A stretch of 64,000 bases of DNA from Undaria pinnatifida (GCA_012845835.1 JABAKD010000023.1:18648691-18712690), one strand, 5' to 3'; positions 10,285 through 22,450 are shown, numbered from the stretch's first letter. The notes: generated by a model not told the origin, from the sequence alone. A program made the numbers and translations.

Positions 10285-11025
10285 CAGGGAAAACAGATCC
10301 CTGGGAGGAAAACGCCCCCTAAAATATTAACCCCCCCCCCCATCGCCCCCCCCCCCCCCCCCCCCTCCCCCCCCTTCCCGGGGATCAAGCAACCCGTCCC
10401 CGGGAGGGCGCCATTCGACGCTCCCCGCTCGCCGAGTTTGCCTTCTATATACAAACAAGACACAAGAATGTGGTATCCCCTCAAATTTCACACTACTCAG
10501 ACGGCAACGGAGGCTACGCAGGTCTAAAACAGGGTGAACAAAAAAATATACCTGGGAGGAAAACGCCCTCAATAATACTGGAGTCCCCCCTTCCCCGCCC
10601 CCCCTTCCCCATCCCGGGGACCCCCCCCCCCTCCCCGTGGATGAAGCAACCCGTCCCCGGGAGGGCGCCTTTCGACGCTCCCCGCTCGCCGAGCTTGGCT
10701 TCAATATACAAACAATACACAAAAATGTGGTATCCCCTCAAATTTCACAACACTCAGACGGCAACGGAGGCTACCCAGGTCTAAAACAGGGAAAACAAAA
10801 AAAAATACCTGGGAGGAAAAAGACCCCCTAACAGATTGGAACCCCCCCTCATCCCGGGGACCCCCCCCCCCTCCCCGGGGATCAAGCAACCCGTCCCCGG
10901 GAGGGCGCCTTTCAACGCTCCCCGCTCGCCGAGTTTGGCTTCTATATACAAATAAGACACAAAAATGTTGTATCCCCTCAAATTTCACAACACTCAGACG
11001 GCAACGGAGGCTACCCATGTCTAGT
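10285..11025. repeat. ~250 bp minisatellite, three units with poly-C tracts
   Basis: The anchor CTGGGAGGAAAA recurs at 10301, 10552 and 10809. Each unit holds a C-rich tract, a CGTCCCCGGGAGGGCGCC block, GCTCCCCGCTCGCCGAG and CCCCTCAAATTTCACA. The units differ mainly in the length of the C runs. The array abuts the 3' end of the SWIM reading frame. Confidence 0.85.
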
Positions 11026-12349
11026 TCGCGACGTCTACGCAACTGGTAGTGTCCCCGCCCTTGGCCTTCTTTTTGGGGCGTCCCTCAAAACCGTCATTAT
11101 GTCTAGTTTCCTTTCGTGTCTTCGAGACGGGAAGCGGAGGGTTGCCCAGTCCCGTCACGCCATCCGCAACGACGGGTGCCATAATGGTTGCGTTAACATC
11201 ACGGCCAAATCTATCAAACAGTTCGTTATATCGCGCATACGAAGCTGGGGTACCGTCGTAATTGTCGGATGCAGCGCTGACCAACTTCGTGACACGCGCA
11301 AACAAGTCCGCGTAGAACCTGCCTCTCGGGATGGATACAGCACCGCCGGCCGGGCCGTCATGAGAATCCTCAAGGTCCATGTCACCATAATCGCCCGTGA
11401 ATCCGTCCGTGTACGTGCCACGTTCATGCCCGTCAAAAGGGCTCAGACCCGCACTGTACAAACTCCACGGCTCAAGAGAAGTCCGCCATCGAGGGTGGAT
11501 AGATTCGCCGAGGAACTCTTCGGCGCGGCCCAACTTAGTAACGAGCGCGGCCAAAGTATGACTGCAATGCAAGCCACACCTCATAAGTCTGAGGCAAGTG
11601 CACAGTTGGAACCCGTCAGGGCCAACCACAACAATGTGCCCAACCGGACGATCCGTGTACTTGTACACGACGTGAACCACACAGTCAATCTTGACGTTAC
11701 GAACAACTTCAACGAAAGACCCCAACGATGTCGTCCCCCACATGGAAATGTCTGGAGCCTTACTTCCCCGAAAGGCTTCCTCTGGCACTTTAGCGCATAC
11801 GTCAAGGTGGTCGCCCGCCTGAGTGGCTAAACGCTCGAGGTAGTCATGGCAACCCTGTCCCTCTGCCAGGACAGAGGTGTCGTATGCGGCACTGGCGAGC
11901 ATTTCGGCCGTCAATTCCTGTGGAGGGCAGTGAACAACGTGCGATTGATGTCCGTCAAACATGGGTACCGTTGAGATGGGGTAAGATACAAAATAAAGCA
12001 ACAGGGTGGGCTGGAATACAAATACACCAACAGGGTGGGCTTGCGTAGGAAAATATAGGATATACCTGGTATACAGCTTTACTGCATGCTGACGAAGATC
12101 CTCATCCTTCGGACGCCCGAGTACTTCTAAGGCTATACGAAGTAGTACCTCACAACCACGGTGTGGACAGGCGCTGCTATCCCAACTCACGTTTCGGGCG
12201 TAAGTGCTGCCTCCAACACTTTCTAGCTGCCTCATGAGAGGCTCTGCGGACTTGAGGACACGATCTTCAACGTGCTGCTTGCCGAGGCTGGCACGCTTGG
12301 AGCTGAGCCTGTTTTGGAGTTGGGCAACAAAGTCCGTGCGGATGATGGG
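11021..12349 (-). CDS. SWIM zinc-finger protein, MULE/FAR1-type C-terminal part
   Basis: The frame is open from 12349 and the first ATG is at 12235, giving 404 residues. Near residues 212-226 it has a SWIM signature, CxC-x9-CxH (CTC...CSH), a zinc-binding domain usual at the end of Mutator-like transposases and FAR1-type proteins. A basic GRPKKKAK tail lies near the end. No DDE transposase core is seen upstream in the ~500 bp before the OTU frame, so this is a truncated element, a domesticated gene or a fragment of a longer spliced gene. The true start is probably in an upstream exon. A donor/acceptor pair at 12065/11918 would break the frame and was not used. Confidence 0.6.
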   Translation of the reverse strand, partial: PIIRTDFVAQLQNRLSSKRASLGKQHVEDRVLKSAEPLMRQLESVGGSTYARNVSWDSSACPHRGCEVLLRIALEVLGRPKDEDLRQHAVKLYTRYILYFPTQAHPVGVFVFQPTLLLYFVSYPISTVPMFDGHQSHVVHCPPQELTAEMLASAAYDTSVLAEGQGCHDYLERLATQAGDHLDVCAKVPEEAFRGSKAPDISMWGTTSLGSFVEVVRNVKIDCVVHVVYKYTDRPVGHIVVVGPDGFQLCTCLRLMRCGLHCSHTLAALVTKLGRAEEFLGESIHPRWRTSLEPWSLYSAGLSPFDGHERGTYTDGFTGDYGDMDLEDSHDGPAGGAVSIPRGRFYADLFARVTKLVSAASDNYDGTPASYARYNELFDRFGRDVNATIMAPVVADGVTGLGNPPLPVSKTRKETRHNDGFEGRPKKKAKGGDTTSCVDVAN

Positions 12350-12847
12350 TTATGACGCTGACGGGACGGTACAGGAGGGGGCGCACAATAACGGAAGGTC
12401 ACGACGGCACCCCTGAACCAACCACCACTGAGCTCTATTTGTAAGGATGGCAGACCATAATAGGCACGCAAGTGTTTTCCTTGCCGTGGTATTTATATGT
12501 CAACTTCAGTTGGTACTGATGTTTGGTAGATGCAGATTAGCGCAATGCAATGCTACGCTGGCCAACAATACTCACAGGCGAGACGTAACAGCGAAGTCCT
12601 TTATTCGTCTTTTGAGCTCTTACCTCACCCAAACCAGGGTGGCACGTCGGTGTACAAATCGGCCTTTCTTGAGAACACCGAAGATTCCCTCCACCCTCTG
12701 CGATGCTGTCATGTTCAACGTCAGCGTCGTTGGATGGTAGCAGCGTGACCAGTATTTGCGGCTCCTGCGGTTAACACGTACGGAGGAGGGTTGTAGTTAC
12801 TTGTACTTCACGGTGTAATGCTCGGTGAAACCTGAAACGGCCACCAC

Positions 12848-13627
12848 CTACATCGGCGCAACCTTGAACATTGGAAACGGCGTGGTTCCACCATCCTTCG
12901 ACATGATCGCAGAGAAGTGGTTCAATGACTCGTACTTGAAGCTTGTGTCCCAATCTACTTCGGGGATGTCGGCGAGGGCGGATTCACAGACACCCTTGTC
13001 GCTGTAAGAATACAAAGCGATGGCGATCTCCTCACGAACGGCATCACCCTTGCCATCCGCGCCACGTACACGTAGTTTTAACCGGGAATCCGGCACAAAA
13101 GCACGAGAGTGGCGATTGTCATCAATTTGCAAGCCGTCCCTCCCTGTGCCGTGAGGTGGCTCCTGCCCTTCTCTGTCATATCGCATCCGCGACCTCTTGT
13201 CCGTCGGGACCAAAAACTTGACCGGTATCCTCAACGCGTGAGCCGCCAATAAAGCCGTGAGGTACCCACCCCACACGTGGTCCCCGCAAAATAGTCCGAT
13301 GGATGCCAACAGCATCATCTTGTAGTTGTCGCGGTCGGGACAGTGCTCCCCCTCTGCGTTGAGGAATATGTGTTCCTTATAACAGCGATCCGGGTAGTAT
13401 GTGCCACACTTGTGTAGGATACCACCCTCTCCTACCAATGCATCGACGTTCGCTGTAGCCCATCCCAGCACCACAAGCTTCACCTGGCGCCAGTACTTGG
13501 CAGTGCCCCAGATAGCCATAGAAAATGCACGCCAAAAGCAGTTCCCATCGCCCTTGACGTACATTGCCGCATACACCTCGCACAACTCCGCCGTGAGTAG
13601 CTCTGTCCCGTAGGAGTCGAACTTTTC
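12848..13627 (-). CDS. OTU-like cysteine protease domain exon
   Basis: The frame is open from 13627, and the first ATG lies just before the motif (AAMYVKGDGNCFW). GDGNCFW matches the OTU catalytic Asp-Gly-Asn-Cys motif. HVWGGYLTALLAA fits the central OTU region, and LNHF near residue 223 supplies the expected catalytic His. OTU enzymes remove ubiquitin-like modifiers. On its 5' side is a strong acceptor (pyrimidine-rich, CACTAG then GAAAAG) and at its 3' end a GTAGGT donor candidate near 12851, so this is probably one exon of a gene continuing into the SWIM frame. OTU domains are known in Mutator-like elements, which supports one decayed or domesticated MULE protein. Confidence 0.65.
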   Translation of the reverse strand, partial: EKFDSYGTELLTAELCEVYAAMYVKGDGNCFWRAFSMAIWGTAKYWRQVKLVVLGWATANVDALVGEGGILHKCGTYYPDRCYKEHIFLNAEGEHCPDRDNYKMMLLASIGLFCGDHVWGGYLTALLAAHALRIPVKFLVPTDKRSRMRYDREGQEPPHGTGRDGLQIDDNRHSRAFVPDSRLKLRVRGADGKGDAVREEIAIALYSYSDKGVCESALADIPEVDWDTSFKYESLNHFSAIMSKDGGTTPFPMFKVAPM

Positions 13628-15223
13628 CTAGTGCAGCAGGAGGGGAGACGGGAACCGATTCAAAAAGCGAGCGCCATGTAACGAGGGAGGGCGGGCACAG
13701 TACGAGTGAGCACGACAGCATAATTGATCCTTCTCTCAAAAAGTACAGTGCCAAAGGCTACGCCAATACGTGGGACACCCATGCTTTCTAAGGGAATGGT
13801 TGGGGTCACACACGCGGGGCACGAATCACTGTTGCTACGGCGACAAGCATGGCGCAAGTACACGTTGTACTGTGCCAAGATGCGACGTGAATCACGGTGT
13901 CCGACTCACAGACGTGAGGAGAAGAGGTGATTCTTGAGTGTGTGGGCGAGGGCGCACAACAAAAAAATCCCTGACCAACACCACGTTTTTTTCACTTTCG
14001 GCCCTTTTCTCGAGGGGTGGGTACTAGGCAACCATCCCCTCCCCAAAAATCCATACTAAATCTTATATCAAAATTCTCCCACACTCATCGCTAGATAAAT
14101 ATAACAAGGGACGGCGGGGTCCCCTCCCCGAAATGCCATACTAACTTCTATATAAAATTGTTTCCACACTAATTCATATATAAACACCAGGCGGGGATAT
14201 CGGGGGCGCCATCCCCTCTTTGAAACCGCAACAACGCAGCGAGACTCTTCCCCCCACTCCCGACGACGCGCACACCACGGCGCGCGAGTACACACAGCCG
14301 ACCTATTCTATGAGCTCTACAGCAGTAGCAGTAGACTTATAGTACAAAGTATGAATAGTTCTTCACGCTCTGGGCAGGCAATTCAAGATTGTCCATTCAA
14401 CGTGCATACGACTACAGTATCCCGGGGCATCCCGAAAAGGTATGTATAATTCTCATGATGAGAGGACAAAAATGGGGAAGAAGTGCATCGTCGGCGTAGC
14501 GCACGAAGGTGCCGTTTTCTTCGCATTTGGTATCGGTTCTTGCATTGACTGGAAGTGATTGATCATGGAAGAAACAACTGCACGGAGCGCGGCAACGAAC
14601 TCCGACTATAACAATGTTGACAGCTATAATAGCTGATTGCACTAGAAATTTAAAATCAAACGCAAAAACCCTTCCCGCTGGCATGACACCCCCAGTATGA
14701 TACAACACAGGTAGTATCGCACTGCTGTGTGTCACACACGGTGATAGTATATAGTGAATTTTGTCTACCAAACAATCATAACCAATCACCACAATCAGTT
14801 GAAAACATACATACACATGCCGCCTTATATTATATGTAGCTGTATCAAACGAAGCACAACAGGAAGAGCTTGGGCAAAAGCTTAATCTTGTCAAAGCGTG
14901 CCAAAAAAGGAGATTTATTTTCAGGAAAAACGGTACGTAGGCGAAAAAATAAAATCGGCCCGCTGGCGGTTGGGTGGGGGGGAGTGTTGGTCAGGCATTT
15001 TTGTTTTTGTGCGCCCCTGGTGTGGGAGGAAATATAAGTTGGGCATCAAACGAACTACTGTATATATAATGCATTGCGGGACATATGGAAGTTATCAGCA
15101 GGGCTTTTATGTATACGCTTCAATTCTTCATCGGAAGTATAGCAGTTGTCGACTCCCCCAGGAATCACTCCCTAGGGAAACAGTTCGATAGCACTGCAGT
15201 AGACACGACGTACGAGTACATAC
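13628..15223. other. No gene recognised; small duplicated segment at 14018-14200
   Basis: Two ~90 bp degenerate copies of a CCCCTCCCC...CCATACTAA...TATATAAAA motif lie at 14018-14114 and 14115-14200. Other frames are short and lack splice support. Confidence 0.4.
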
Positions 15224-15521
15224 CTCGTCCTTCACGTCTGTAGGTGGCGACGCTGGGAGTGTCTCGCCAAGAGGAACGCCGAACACCTTCTCCGGCGTTG
15301 TGTTGTTCTCGCAGTACTCGTCGGCCGCTTCCGCGGGGGACTTGCGGGGGCGTGACATTCCCGCCCTCGCATCTGTCCCGGGTAGCTTGACTCGCACGTT
15401 TTTCGGACTCATCCAGTTCGCGACGAAGCCCTTGAGCTCCTGCAGTTTCTTCCCCGCGACATTATCAGGGATACAGGTGCCACCAACAAGACCCTTTCGA
15501 TGAGAAGAGGTACCGGTAGTA
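15224..15521 (-). CDS. Possible exon of an unrecognised gene
   Basis: An open segment of 298 bases is bounded by a CAG acceptor (at 15522-15524) and a consensus GAG/GTATGT donor (at 15223). It encodes a basic, hydrophilic stretch (GKKLQELKGFVANWMSPKN..., MSRPRKSPAEAADEYC). I recognise no domain. It lies upstream of, and on the same strand as, the OTU/SWIM frames, so it could belong to that gene, but phase continuity across 1.6 kb is not shown. Confidence 0.25.
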
Positions 15522-17339
15522 CTGCACGGAACGGGGGCGAGCCGATAGCAGCGTGACAGCAGCGCAGCACGTAGATACGCCGCGGGTAAGACAATACATG
15601 GTATACGAGTAGCCCGCACAAGACAACACAAGAAAACAGGCCAGGGTTTTACCCTCGGAGCCGTCTCAGAAACACTCGTACTACTACTAATACTGCTGTT
15701 GCAGTACAGTACCGCGCGACAGTCAGGTTTTGACCGTTGGCGGTCTCAAATTCAAAACGGGAGGCTATCAATAGAGTAACAACAAGCACTATTAAGGGAG
15801 TAACTCCAGACATTCTCCGTAAAAAATGGAAAGTTTGGTTTATTCAAAAATTGAAACCGTTACATATTTGCCAGAAGAACCAATGAACGGCTTCCTCTTG
15901 GGACAATAGGAACAGATCTCCCACAAACAAACGCAAAATCTTCAGCGTCCTTACAGCCCTCCGCTTTGAGGACCAGCAAGACAGCTGAGGCCTCGGCACC
16001 ACGGCAGCACCGCAGGACATGTACTCGACCACATGACTCAGTGTGTTCGTCACTGAAGTTGCGGGGCTTGTCTCTAGGCTGTGTGTCGAAATCGCCCCTC
16101 GTGCTATTTGTGTGCGAGCCCGACTTCGGCCAGGTAGCGCGATCGGAGCCGAGGGGATTTCACTCGTTTGTGTGCTGGTCGGCCTCCGAGGTTACGTTGG
16201 GTGCCTTTTCCTGTAGCTGATGGGCCACAGATCAACTTGTACTTGCGGGAGTCGCACGAAATTTGGTGTAGGTGGATAATTCGATGCTCGTAGTGAGGGT
16301 CACCTTTTCCTTACTGAAACGAGCGGCGCAACAGCACAAGGAGGCGGGGAGGGCAACGGTACGAGTATTCTCTCGGCCGAACGACGCTCTCGCCACTGCT
16401 GACGTTTAGGGCACAAGTCGGGTTACCTATTTCAGGCAACCTCCGCGGAGTACAGCGCTCGGTAGGCAGATCCGCATGAATGCGAGGTGTTGCCCTACGT
16501 AGGACTCTATCTGACTGTCAAAGGGTCATTTTGTCCTGAATTGTCTGTTTTCCGGGGCACCGCAAATCCGTACACACAACATGAACACGAGCGTTGTCCG
16601 AGAGATCAAAATGCCTGATGTGCGTGGCTTTCAGGCAAACCTACCAACGTCGATGAACTCGAAACTCCCGCAAGCAAAGTTTTCGTTACCATGTACCTGG
16701 TACGAGTTTTTGAGCATTTTGGCGTTTTTTTGCTTGTTGTATTGCTCCTGTGCGCCCGTGAATATGTTAATTTCAGCGATTATTCATCGAGTTTAGGACC
16801 AAAAAATATTGTTTGGGCGATTTACGCGAATCGTAACACAAAAAGAAAGTAAAAAAGGGAAATTATTTATGAGGGCCCTTACTGCTATCAATACTACTGC
16901 TGTATACCAGGTATATACGTACTCGTGCTTCAACAGCATTTCCTACACAGCAGTATCATACTGGTACGCAGTACGCAGTACTGCGCACGCAGTACCGCGC
17001 AGTTTTGTTTGGCGGTTTGACGCTTCGCGGTCTCAAATATTCAAATATCAGTCTCAAATTCGTGTGGTGAGCTAAAGCTTTATTTTTCCCCATCCGCCGG
17101 AGGATAAAAAAAAAAAAAAAAAAAAAAATCAAATATCCGCCTGAGGAAAAAACAGATCCGACACAACAGCAATATAGACCAACAGAAGCATCCTCTGGCC
17201 AAGAATTGCGAGCGACAGTAGTAGAGATATATGCAACGGTACGTATGTCAGTACGTACAAGTAGTCTGTCTACACCGACCGTCTGCACCCACCTCTTCTG
17301 GGAAGCCATGCTTTTCGAGATCGGCTGTCCTGATATTGT
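15522..17339. other. No gene recognised; 23-base A run at 17106-17128
   Basis: The interval has short frames only. The A run could be a retroposed tail, but I see no upstream gene-like sequence or target duplication that supports this. Confidence 0.4.
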
Positions 17340-17534
17340 TGGGCTGCTTCGCTGCTCGTGCCGAGATAGCTGCTCGAATCTAGCGCTGGAGAGTAGATAA
17401 CGAACAGCTAAAGGCTACTGCGAGCGGCTTTGCCTTCGTGTCGTGCTTAGTCACGCTACATGGCCGGGTCGCTCTCAGTCTCGACACGTGTGAGGGGTGA
17501 GGGGTGAGGGAGGTAAGATCGCGGTCTCGCAGGG
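17340..17534 (+). repeat. Repeat R, left half, interrupted by Ty3-1
   Basis: It matches the reverse complement of the distal part of the R copy at 1290-1590 up to the insertion point, where AGGG (17531-17534) is duplicated. The other half resumes at 29849. Confidence 0.8.
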
Positions 17535-18266
17535 TGTGGTGAGATTGGAAATTTACTAGGAATTAGTATAGAAAAAGGTTCATTTGCGATGAGACTGGAG
17601 ACAGAAGGTTTCAATTTAGAAGAATTGGATGTTTGATTAGGGAAAATGCAATTTCTTCATGAGCAAGAATTCCGGCTATCCTCTTTGTTCAGTTGTATTA
17701 TGACGGAATTTAGTTCATGAGGAATGACAGGTTTTACCGAATTAAGGCAGGAAGAGATTAATTATGAACTGAGAGGAACCAACGGGAAAATGTACACTAA
17801 AACTCAGTAGTTTGGTGACATTTTCATGGGTTATTGCACAGAGAAAATAGGATAATCTCAAAGAGAGGAAAGACAAGTGTCAGTTGGAGACGAAAGTAGC
17901 AAGGCTAGACAGAGCAAGGACAGAGGAGTCACGGGAAGCTTGAGAAGAAGTGAGTCTTTGCTAGTGAAGGTAGTCTATGTAGGCGTTAAGTAACAGTTAT
18001 CTGAGGAGAGCCTGTTTTTCCTACAGGTACTGTTGAAGTACTGCTTTGTGTTGTTGAAAATAGGAAGAGTTATGTAGCAATTTGGAGCAAAATGAGCAAG
18101 GAAAACGAGCCACATCGGATCAGTCTCGTCACTTCCCTGCTCTCAACCATTTCTGCAGAGACACTAATAAATTGATCTTGAGCCACTGTACCGACACCAC
18201 GAACATCAGCAACCAGTTTACACTTCAGCATCAACGAAGGAGTCAGCTAGACTCCATCTCCTTTCA
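17535..18266 (+). repeat. Ty3-1 left LTR
   Basis: The repeat is 732 bp and begins TGTGGTGAGATTGG. An AATAAA polyadenylation signal lies at 18166-18171. The right LTR has twelve extra bases (29742-29753) directly after the same signal; otherwise I find no difference between the two. Confidence 0.93.
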
Positions 18267-18267
18267 G

Positions 18268-18285
18268 CGGCGTCGTCGAGCAGTT
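18268..18285 (+). promoter_or_regulatory. Ty3-1 primer-binding site candidate
   Basis: CGGCGTCGTCGAGCAGTT begins one base after the LTR. It shares GGCGTCGTCG with the primer sites of Ty3-2 (36297-36313, minus) and the TRIM (7719-7736). The complement, ending CGACGACGCC(A), would fit a tRNA with discriminator G, such as tRNA-Ser; this tRNA identity is an inference. Confidence 0.6.
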
Positions 18286-18314
18286 CTGTGTCCTTCTAGG
18301 TTCATCGGGAAAAT

Positions 18315-21300
18315 ATGTCTTCTGCCAACAAAATGGGTAAGCAGAGTTTGGGGAAGGGGAGGGATGCTCATCGGCAGGGGGTAGACCTGTCCGTTAGCGT
18401 TCCTCGGACGAGGTCTCAAAGTAGGGCGGCGCGTGCGCAGGCGCGCGACGCTGTCGGGCGTTCTCAGGGGGTTGACCCTGGTTCATCGGGTGGGAGTACC
18501 CGTGGTAGCCCGACTAAGCCTACAGATAAAACGGTCGCTGGGGTTGAGAGCCGTGAGCTTTATCGTCGACATGAACCGAGTAGCGCATCTGACCAAGAAG
18601 CAACGAGTAGCATGATGATACAAAATGATGTTTCACCGTCTAGTGCTGCCTCGTCGCCTACTCCTTCTCTTGCTCCGTCGGATACTGCTTTGAGTATGAA
18701 CATGTCGTCGCCACGTTATGTACCTCACAGTCATGATGGCAGTGTTGCCTCACGTCGTACCAGTACAGACATGCAACATGGCGGTAGCGGGTCGCCAGCA
18801 ACTACGAGTCAGCAAACTCCTCGTGCACGTACTATTTCGTCTCAAAAAGCGAGCAAAAAACCAACCGGCGTACGTAATTTTTCGGCCCAAAAAGATTCAC
18901 CGCCACGCCCTTCCGCCCGTAGCCTTGCGGACTTTTTGCCGAACAAGTCACGTTCTCGCCACGGGAGTAGCGACGGCAGTACTCAATCGGGCCAAGGTAG
19001 TCAATCCTCGCGTGTTGGGGTACTCTCGTCACACCCCATCCCAACACCCCCACCAATGTCGCTACCACCAAAATATCTCCTGGATTTTCCTGTGCGTTTT
19101 ATGTCGTACCGGGATGTTGCTGCAGTAAAATCGCCCGAAGCCCGCCCGTCCTCCCCGCCTGGCAAGGGAGGGAAGGGAGGAAACGACACCCCGCCTTCCC
19201 CCGTCGTTCCGCCCTCGCCGGAGGGAAAGGGCCCAGCGCCTGGGCCAGTAGCTGCCTCCTCGTCTCCTACTGTGTCTGCGCCAGTTGCCGCGGTAAGAGC
19301 TCTGTCTGAGTTAGGTCGTCCGCCGTCGGAATCAGATGTTGCCGATTTGAGTATGTTGTTTTCACGGTTGGGTTGGTCGCATGAAGATCGCATGCGGGCA
19401 GTTGGTTTCGACCCTAATGCGAGCCTGGTAACCACGGCAGCAGGGCCTGAAGGGGCCATCGTGCCCGTTGTAGTTCATGATGGTCGCACCCAAAGGGTGA
19501 AGGTGGAGCCCGAAGGGGTTGGGGGAGCAGCTGTGGCGCCCCCCGTAGCTGTCACTCGTCGCCGATATGAGACGGACGAAAGGCTAGCTCGCGCCATTCA
19601 GGCGGAATTAAATGCCGCGGACGCGGCCGAACGGGCGGAGCAGGAAGCTGCCGATGAACAATACGCGCGCTCCTTTGGAAGTAACAGCAGCATCGACACC
19701 CCGGTGTATTCAGACTCTGATTCTGATTCGGGATCACCGACAAGAGTAGCAGTTCGTGTTGACTCTGTGTCCTCGGAGGCCTGGCCGCGTCCAGTCGTTA
19801 CCACCACTAATAGGTTTGCCTGTCTGCTTTCCCCTGGTCGTTCCCGCGGACGTTCCTCACGCGCCGCGAAGCAAACTAATTCAGGACTGCAGGAAGAGGC
19901 ATCTAAGTCGCGTGCTAAAGTCGACCATGCTGCTGCTGAGTTTGCAGCGGCCAAGACTAGGCTAGCCCAAGCCTCCCCTGATTTAGCAGCCCTAGAAGCA
20001 ACTCATCGTCGTCTTACCAAGGAGCGTCGGGATTTGGAACGACAGCTGCAGGATATTGCAGTACAACGGGGTAAGGCAAGGAAGGAGGAACGGAAAATTT
20101 CCCAGGTGTTGGCCAAACAGGTCAGAGATCAGGAAGAACAGGAGCGGGAAAACAAGATTGCTTATGACGCAATACATGGCAATACTACTGATCTGTTGCG
20201 CCGGGCTGTAGCTGAAGAGAGACAGCAGAAACAACTTCTAGATCAAGCCGCCGCGACCACCGCTGCCGCCACGGCCGAAACAAATGCTAAAAGGGCGCAG
20301 CGGGAGGCGGCGCGAGTCCCGGCTGTCCGTGCAGCAGATGCGGCGGGCAAGCCGATTTTGCCTACGAGGGAGTGGAAACCCTCACAGCGCCACGTAGAGG
20401 CTCGAGCTGGCTTGGCGCGAGAAATGGCGGCATCCGCGCCTTCTTCTTCTGTTGCTGCGTCTTCGGCGGAGGCGGCAGCGGAAGCTGCAAGTTCGTCGGC
20501 GGCAGCAGCCACTGCTGCTGTGCGGGTGACATCATCGTTGGCCACGACAGCTTCCACTCCAGCTGTCGCTCTGTCTGCCCCTCCTATTGCGTCACTCCCG
20601 CTCAGGCCACTTTCCGTGCCTGGGGAAAACACCACGACACATACAACAAAACCAGCGATAAAACCAGCGGCGGAGGTGGCTAGTGACGACCCGGTGGTGG
20701 CGCGTATGAGGCGCCAGATAGAGCTTTATAAGATGGTGCAAGCATCCTGCCCGGGCATGTCCCATCAGGACATCCAAGGGATGGCTTTGGCGTGCCTCGG
20801 AGAAACTTCTTCAGCGCCACCGGTTGGAGGGGGATCGTCTTCGTCTCCCACCATCTCCATGACGCCGGTAGGGCCAGCTCATCCGCCGCAGTTTTCCCAC
20901 CCTCAGCACAGGACAGATGGCCCGGGAAGAGGCAGCACAAACTTCTCCAGACCAGAGGGTAATCATCAGCCAAGAGGTCCCCGTGACGACAGGTTCCATG
21001 GCCAGCAGTATGGGCAGCATCACCGGGGGGCCAGGGGACAGGGACAGGGATTTAAGAGGTGCGATGAGTTGGGTGGCGTAGCGGGAAGAGTAGTGGGTGG
21101 TGTTGGTGACGAAGAAGGGGGTGATAATGCTATAGCGGAAGGATTCCCTATAGCAGGTGGTGTTTTGGGTGGTGGTCCTAGTATAGGAGAGCCCGTGACT
21201 GCTGTTGCAAGTACAAATTCCGCGGGTAGGGATATCGCTCCAACAGTATCGGTGTTAGCTCCACCAGTTGTTCACAACCAGCCGGATGATTACCTTCCCA

Positions 21301-21362
21301 GTTGGGAACAACGAAATGCAACGCGCAAGGCATATATGCGCGTATGGATACACGCGTATTGA
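18315..21362 (+). pseudogene. gag: Ty3-1 gag, N-terminal part
   Basis: The open frame has 1015 codons starting MSSANKMG, 49 bases after the LTR. The first ~480 residues are Ser/Pro/Ala-rich and look disordered. A highly charged heptad-like region (EERKISQVLAKQVRDQEEQ onward, roughly residues 510-680) is a likely coiled coil. An Ala/Ser-rich tract and an Arg/Gly/His-rich segment follow. This is much longer than typical Ty3 Gag N-termini. The frame closes at TGA 21360-21362, just after the capsid-like sequence continues in another frame, so a shift of -1 between about 21302 and 21362 is required. This may be a mutation or a recoding site. Confidence 0.8.
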
Positions 21363-22435
21363 TGCCCATACCCCCAATCCCATTCAGTTCTAATAACAAC
21401 GTCTCTGACTTGGTACAGTTCACGTCAGCCTTGCGAGATGCTGTGTCCAGTCTCCGTCTCGCGTGTGATGATTTCCACCCATTATCATGGACAAAAGGGT
21501 GGGAAAAATGCATTGAGCGCCACGTTCTTCGTGCTGTTCGACCCACCGCTCCCCAGGTATCGGCGTTAAAGGGTATGGTGTCAGACGCGTTCTCACAAGG
21601 AGGACGGCTCCAAGATTCTGGACGGTCAGGTCCGGACGTTTTGCAGCACATCATACGTATATTATGTAGACACCTAAGTACCGCGACACCTGCAGCAGTT
21701 ATGCAGGCTTTGCAAAACTTGGTTGTCCCGGCGGGAACACCTTTTAGCACGTACTTGTCTTAGTTGAGGTTGTTGTTGGGAAACGTGCGGTGTGTGGGGA
21801 CTGTTGCTCCAGAAGATGGCACCCTTCAAATAGCCATTAAAACTGGGGTTGACGATCAGTTTGCCGGGTTGGGTGCACAGATATTTGCGGGAAGGAATAT
21901 GCGAACTTTGCCGTTTAGCAGTGTAGATGAGCTCATGGGGTCCTTGGAAGACCTCGCTCTCAACCAGACGCGAGCGACCGCGTCTGTGCGATTGTCAGGA
22001 AGGGTGGCAATGCACAACAATGGTAGTAGGGTATATCACCACGCCTCTCGTGGTAGGCAGTACGGCGGGATAATGTCGGTCGAAGACGAATATTTCGAGG
22101 ACGAGCGTAAGTAATTTAGGCATGTGCATACCATCATGAGGGAACGTGGTGGTTTCGGACGTAATAATAAAGACCCTCCATTTTATGTGCTGTTCAAATC
22201 ACCAGAAGAGCGTGATGCTGCCCGCGCATCATATGGGCCACGCTGTCTAAACTGTGGAGATGAAAGTCATTTCGCCAGAGAATGTCCTGAAAAATTTTTG
22301 AATCGCTCCGAATTAATTAATCCTGCTGTTGGTGATGGTACCCAGGAAGTGGCAGAAAAGAGATGGCGCCGTTGGCAACAGCGCCTGTGTCAATGGGCAC
22401 AGAGACGCCGCGAGAGAAGTCGTATAAATACATGA
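21302..22435 (+). pseudogene. gag: Ty3-1 gag, capsid-like part and zinc knuckle
   Basis: One reading frame is interrupted by TAG (21761), TAA (22112) and TGA (22433). The first segments are helical and capsid-like (LVQFTSALRDAVSSLRLACDD). The last has a retroviral-type zinc knuckle, C-x2-C-x4-H-x4-C (CLNCGDESHFAREC), followed by a basic Trp/Arg-rich tail. The three stops are all different codons, which argues for decay over one recoding signal. Confidence 0.8.
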
Positions 22436-22450
22436 AATGGCAACGGTAGG

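Noticed and set aside
10327-10722. Glycine-rich proteins over the minisatellite
   Set aside because: Frames run through poly-C/G tracts and repeat units; they would change with tract length.
11918-12065. 148-base intron in the SWIM frame
   Set aside because: Good donor (CCAG/GTATAT) and acceptor (CTCCACAG), but the phases do not match and splicing creates an early TGA; the unspliced frame is open.
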